A DNA stretch of 64,000 bases from Streptomyces wedmorensis. Its GTDB lineage: Bacteria > Actinomycetota > Actinomycetes > Streptomycetales > Streptomycetaceae. A program made the position numbers and the translations under genes. This document shows positions 62,035 to 64,000 of the stretch, piece after piece. Numbering within the stretch: position 1 is the stretch's first letter; the number at the start of each line of letters is the position of its first letter. The notes beneath the pieces are model-generated. The model made no database searches. It was not told the DNA's origin and saw nothing but the letters and a program-made list of their open reading frames with translations. Location: contig NZ_JNWK01000014.1 of assembly GCF_000716445.1 (NCBI RefSeq), forward strand, positions 62,001 through 126,000. Reading direction: 5' to 3'.

Positions 62035-63438
62035 ATGGGTTCAACGCTTGCGCAAAAGGTCTGGGCCGACCACACGGTCCTCAGGGGCGAAGCAGGGGGG
62101 GACGACCTGCTGTACGTCGATCTCCACCTGCTCCACGAGGTGAACACGCCGGCGGCGTTCGACGGCCTGCGGGCAGCCGGACGCACCGTGCGGCGCCCCG
62201 AGTTGACGGTGAGCACCGAGGACCACAACGTGCCCACCACATCCCCCCTCGACGGATTCGACGACCCCGCGGGCCGCCGGCAGTCCGTCCAGCTCCGGGA
62301 CAACTCCGACGCCTTCGGGATCCCCATGTACCGGCGCGGTGACGAGGAGCACGGCATCGTGCACGTCGTCGGTCCCGAACAGGGCCTGGTCCGGCCCGGC
62401 ATGACGGCCGTGTGCTGCGACTCGCACACCACCACCCTGGGCGCGTTCGGAGCCATCGCGTTCGGCATCGGCACCAGCCAGGTGGAGCACGTACTGGCCA
62501 CGCAGACGCTGTGGACGCGCCGCCCGAAGGACATGGCGGTCAACGTCACCGGCGCGCTCCCGGCGGGCACGACGGCGAAGGACCTGGTGATGGCGCTGAT
62601 CGCGGCCATCGGCACCGGCGGCGGCCAGGGGCACATCATCGAGTACCGGGGTCCGGCCGTCGAGGCGCTGTCGATGGAAGGCCGCATGACCCTGTGCAAC
62701 ATGTCGGTGGAGGCCGGCTCCAAGGCGGGCCTCGTCGCCCCCGACGAGACGACCTTCGCCTACCTGCGCACCCGCCCCGGCATGCCGCAGGGCGCGGAGT
62801 GGGACGCCGAGGTCGCGTACTGGACCTCCCTGCGCACCGACCCGGACGCGCGGTTCGACAAGGAGGTCACCCTCGACGCCTCGGCGATCCGACCGTACGT
62901 CTCCTGGGGGACCAACCCTGCCCAGAGCCTGCCGCTCGACGGCCGCGTGCCGAGCCCGGCCGACTTCGACACCGCCACGCAGCGCGCGGCGGCCGAACGC
63001 GCCCTCGCGTACATGGACCTGAAGCCCGGCAGCCGACTCACGGACATCGGCATCGACACCGTGTTCGTGGGCTCCTGCACGAACGGCCGCATCGAGGACC
63101 TGCGCGCCGCGGCCGAGGTGCTGCGCGGCCGCCGGGTCGCCGACGGGGTGCGCATGCTGGTCGTACCCGGCTCCGCCGCCGTGCACCGGCAGGCCGTGGA
63201 CGAGGGGCTCGACCGGGTCTTCACCGGTGCCGGCGCCGACTTCCGCCCCATCGCCGGCTGCTCCATGTGCTGCGGCCTCAACGAGGACCGGCTGCGGTCC
63301 GGACAGCGCGCCGTGTCGACCAGCAACCGCAACTTCGAGGGCCGGCAGGGCAAGGGGTCGCGCACGCACATCGCCTCCCCGGCGGTGGCCGCGGCCAGCG
63401 CCGTCGCCGGCCGGATCACCGCACCCACCGACCTGTGA
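62035..63438 (+). CDS. leuC: isopropylmalate isomerase large subunit LeuC (paralogue)
   Basis: A 467-residue aconitase-family large subunit. Substrate and cluster motifs are [45 protein letters not shown] (first cluster Cys) and [11 protein letters not shown] (the C-x2-C pair of the 4Fe-4S cluster). With LeuD it would isomerise 2-alkylmalates to 3-alkylmalates. ATG 62035 follows AGGAG; a start at 62026 is also possible. The neighbours (aromatic pathway genes rather than the usual ndgR) suggest a second copy dedicated to 2-benzylmalate-type substrates, an inference from context. Confidence 0.87.
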   Translation: MGSTLAQKVWADHTVLRGEAGGDDLLYVDLHLLHEVNTPAAFDGLRAAGRTVRRPELTVSTEDHNVPTTSPLDGFDDPAGRRQSVQLRDNSDAFGIPMYRRGDEEHGIVHVVGPEQGLVRPGMTAVCCDSHTTTLGAFGAIAFGIGTSQVEHVLATQTLWTRRPKDMAVNVTGALPAGTTAKDLVMALIAAIGTGGGQGHIIEYRGPAVEALSMEGRMTLCNMSVEAGSKAGLVAPDETTFAYLRTRPGMPQGAEWDAEVAYWTSLRTDPDARFDKEVTLDASAIRPYVSWGTNPAQSLPLDGRVPSPADFDTATQRAAAERALAYMDLKPGSRLTDIGIDTVFVGSCTNGRIEDLRAAAEVLRGRRVADGVRMLVVPGSAAVHRQAVDEGLDRVFTGAGADFRPIAGCSMCCGLNEDRLRSGQRAVSTSNRNFEGRQGKGSRTHIASPAVAAASAVAGRITAPTDL

Positions 63439-63452
63439 GGCCACGCACCTAC

Positions 63453-64000
63453 ATGGAACAGTTCACCGTGCACGTCGGTACGGCGCTGCCGCTCCGGCGC
63501 AGCAACGTCGACACCGACCAGATCATCCCCGCCCGCTTCGTCCCCTACTTCAGCCCGACCGGCCAGGGCAACGGCCTGTTCGGTGACTGGCGGGACGATC
63601 CGTCGTTCCCCGCGAACCTGCCCCAGTACCAGGGCGCGACCGTCCTCGTGGCGGGCAACGAGTTCGCCACCGGCTCCTCCCGGGAGTCCGCCGTCTGGGC
63701 CCTGCAGAAGTCCGGATTCCGGGCCGTGGTCGCCGCGAGCTTCGGCGACATCTTCCGCGAGAACGCCCTCATGCGCGGCCTGCTGCCCGTCGTGCTGCCC
63801 TCGGACGCCGTGGAGCGGCTGTGGGAGCTGACCGAGGCGGACCCGACCACACCGGTCACCGTCGACCTGGAGCTGCGCCAGGTCCGCTTCGCCGGCCGGA
63901 CCGAGACCTTCCGGATCAACGAGGGCGCACGCGACCGCCTGCTGCGCGGCGCGGACACCATCAGCGACACCCTGCGCCACGAGGCGGAGATCAGCGCGCA
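63453..64000 (+). CDS. leuD: isopropylmalate isomerase small subunit LeuD (paralogue), truncated by window edge
   Basis: The first 182 residues are present. Signatures are SNVDTDQIIPARFVPYFS near residue 18, a central VAGNEFATGSSRESAVWAL (the flexible loop that closes over the substrate) and FRAVVAASFGDIFRENAL. LeuD is normally about 200 residues, so little is missing. The start ATG 63453 lies 14 bases after leuC, so they are one transcript. It pairs with LeuC in the same step. Confidence 0.9.
   Translation, partial: MEQFTVHVGTALPLRRSNVDTDQIIPARFVPYFSPTGQGNGLFGDWRDDPSFPANLPQYQGATVLVAGNEFATGSSRESAVWALQKSGFRAVVAASFGDIFRENALMRGLLPVVLPSDAVERLWELTEADPTTPVTVDLELRQVRFAGRTETFRINEGARDRLLRGADTISDTLRHEAEISA

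Noticed and set aside
1..64000. tRNA, rRNA, CRISPR arrays, prophage or integrase attachment sites
   Set aside because: No cloverleaf-like sequence next to repeats, no regularly spaced repeats and no integrase gene were recognised by eye.

Overview
The window is high-GC actinobacterial chromosomal DNA, almost certainly Streptomyces. The support is strong third-position GC bias, GTG starts with AAGGAG-type ribosome binding sites, secreted enzymes with C-terminal ricin-type lectin domains, an N-acetylglucosamine-regulator (DasR) box, and sugar ABC transporters encoded without their own ATPase. I saw no tRNA, rRNA or CRISPR array.

Layout. (1) 1-3.8 kb: end of a lipid-modification operon (DUF1365, cyclopropane-fatty-acid-synthase-like methyltransferase, DUF1295 membrane reductase), met tail-to-tail by a MerR regulator with a LitR/CarH-like B12-binding region and an SRPBCC protein. 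(2) 4.1-15.3 kb: a secreted LamG/DNRLRE protein, a 2,360-residue secreted RHS polymorphic toxin with an internal lectin domain and an ADP-ribosyltransferase-like tip, and an uncharacterised gene in the position of an immunity gene. (3) 15.6-33.8 kb: a glycan-utilisation region. It holds a GH43 exo-beta-1,3-galactanase-like enzyme, a secreted phosphodiesterase-family enzyme, a GH20 hexosaminidase, an aga-type operon (tagatose-bisphosphate aldolase, AgaS, PfkB kinase), its DeoR regulator, an ABC importer with two paralogous lipoproteins, a ROK kinase and a GH84 hexosaminidase. Together these fit import and catabolism of N-acetylgalactosamine or GalNAc-containing glycans: GalNAc to GalNAc-6-P, to GalN-6-P, to tagatose-6-P, to tagatose-1,6-bisP, to triose phosphates. 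The deacetylase is not in the window. A TACTGAGCA motif recurs upstream of three transcription units, and the GH84 gene carries a DasR-like site.

(4) 34.2-39.1 kb: two tandem secreted M4 (thermolysin-family) metallopeptidases. (5) 39.4-43.4 kb: a decayed, low-gene-density stretch with broken genes, an IS630-type transposase remnant, a 27-bp tandem repeat, a NADAR-family glycosidase and unknown genes. (6) 43.5-48.7 kb: a compact MoxR ATPase / zincin-VWA locus with a large unknown partner and a small membrane protein. (7) 48.8-53.0 kb: a frameshifted HxlR/SCP2 regulator, a TIM-barrel protein of the family often labelled abortive infection protein, an SMP-30 lactonase divergent from an Lrp regulator, and a frameshifted HAD phosphatase.

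(8) 53.3-64 kb: a probable secondary-metabolite locus. A translationally coupled operon encodes an isopropylmalate-synthase-like enzyme, a prephenate dehydratase, a large FAD/NAD(P)-binding protein and an aminotransferase. Around it lie an atypical LuxR response regulator, a solitary DhaL-like protein, a class II DAHP-synthase homologue that appears to have lost most metal and PEP ligands, an AroH chorismate mutase, and LeuC/LeuD paralogues (LeuD cut by the right edge). The set resembles phenylpyruvate chain elongation as in homophenylalanine biosynthesis. That pathway and the role of the degenerate DAHP-synthase-like protein are inferences, and they are the most promising novelty here.
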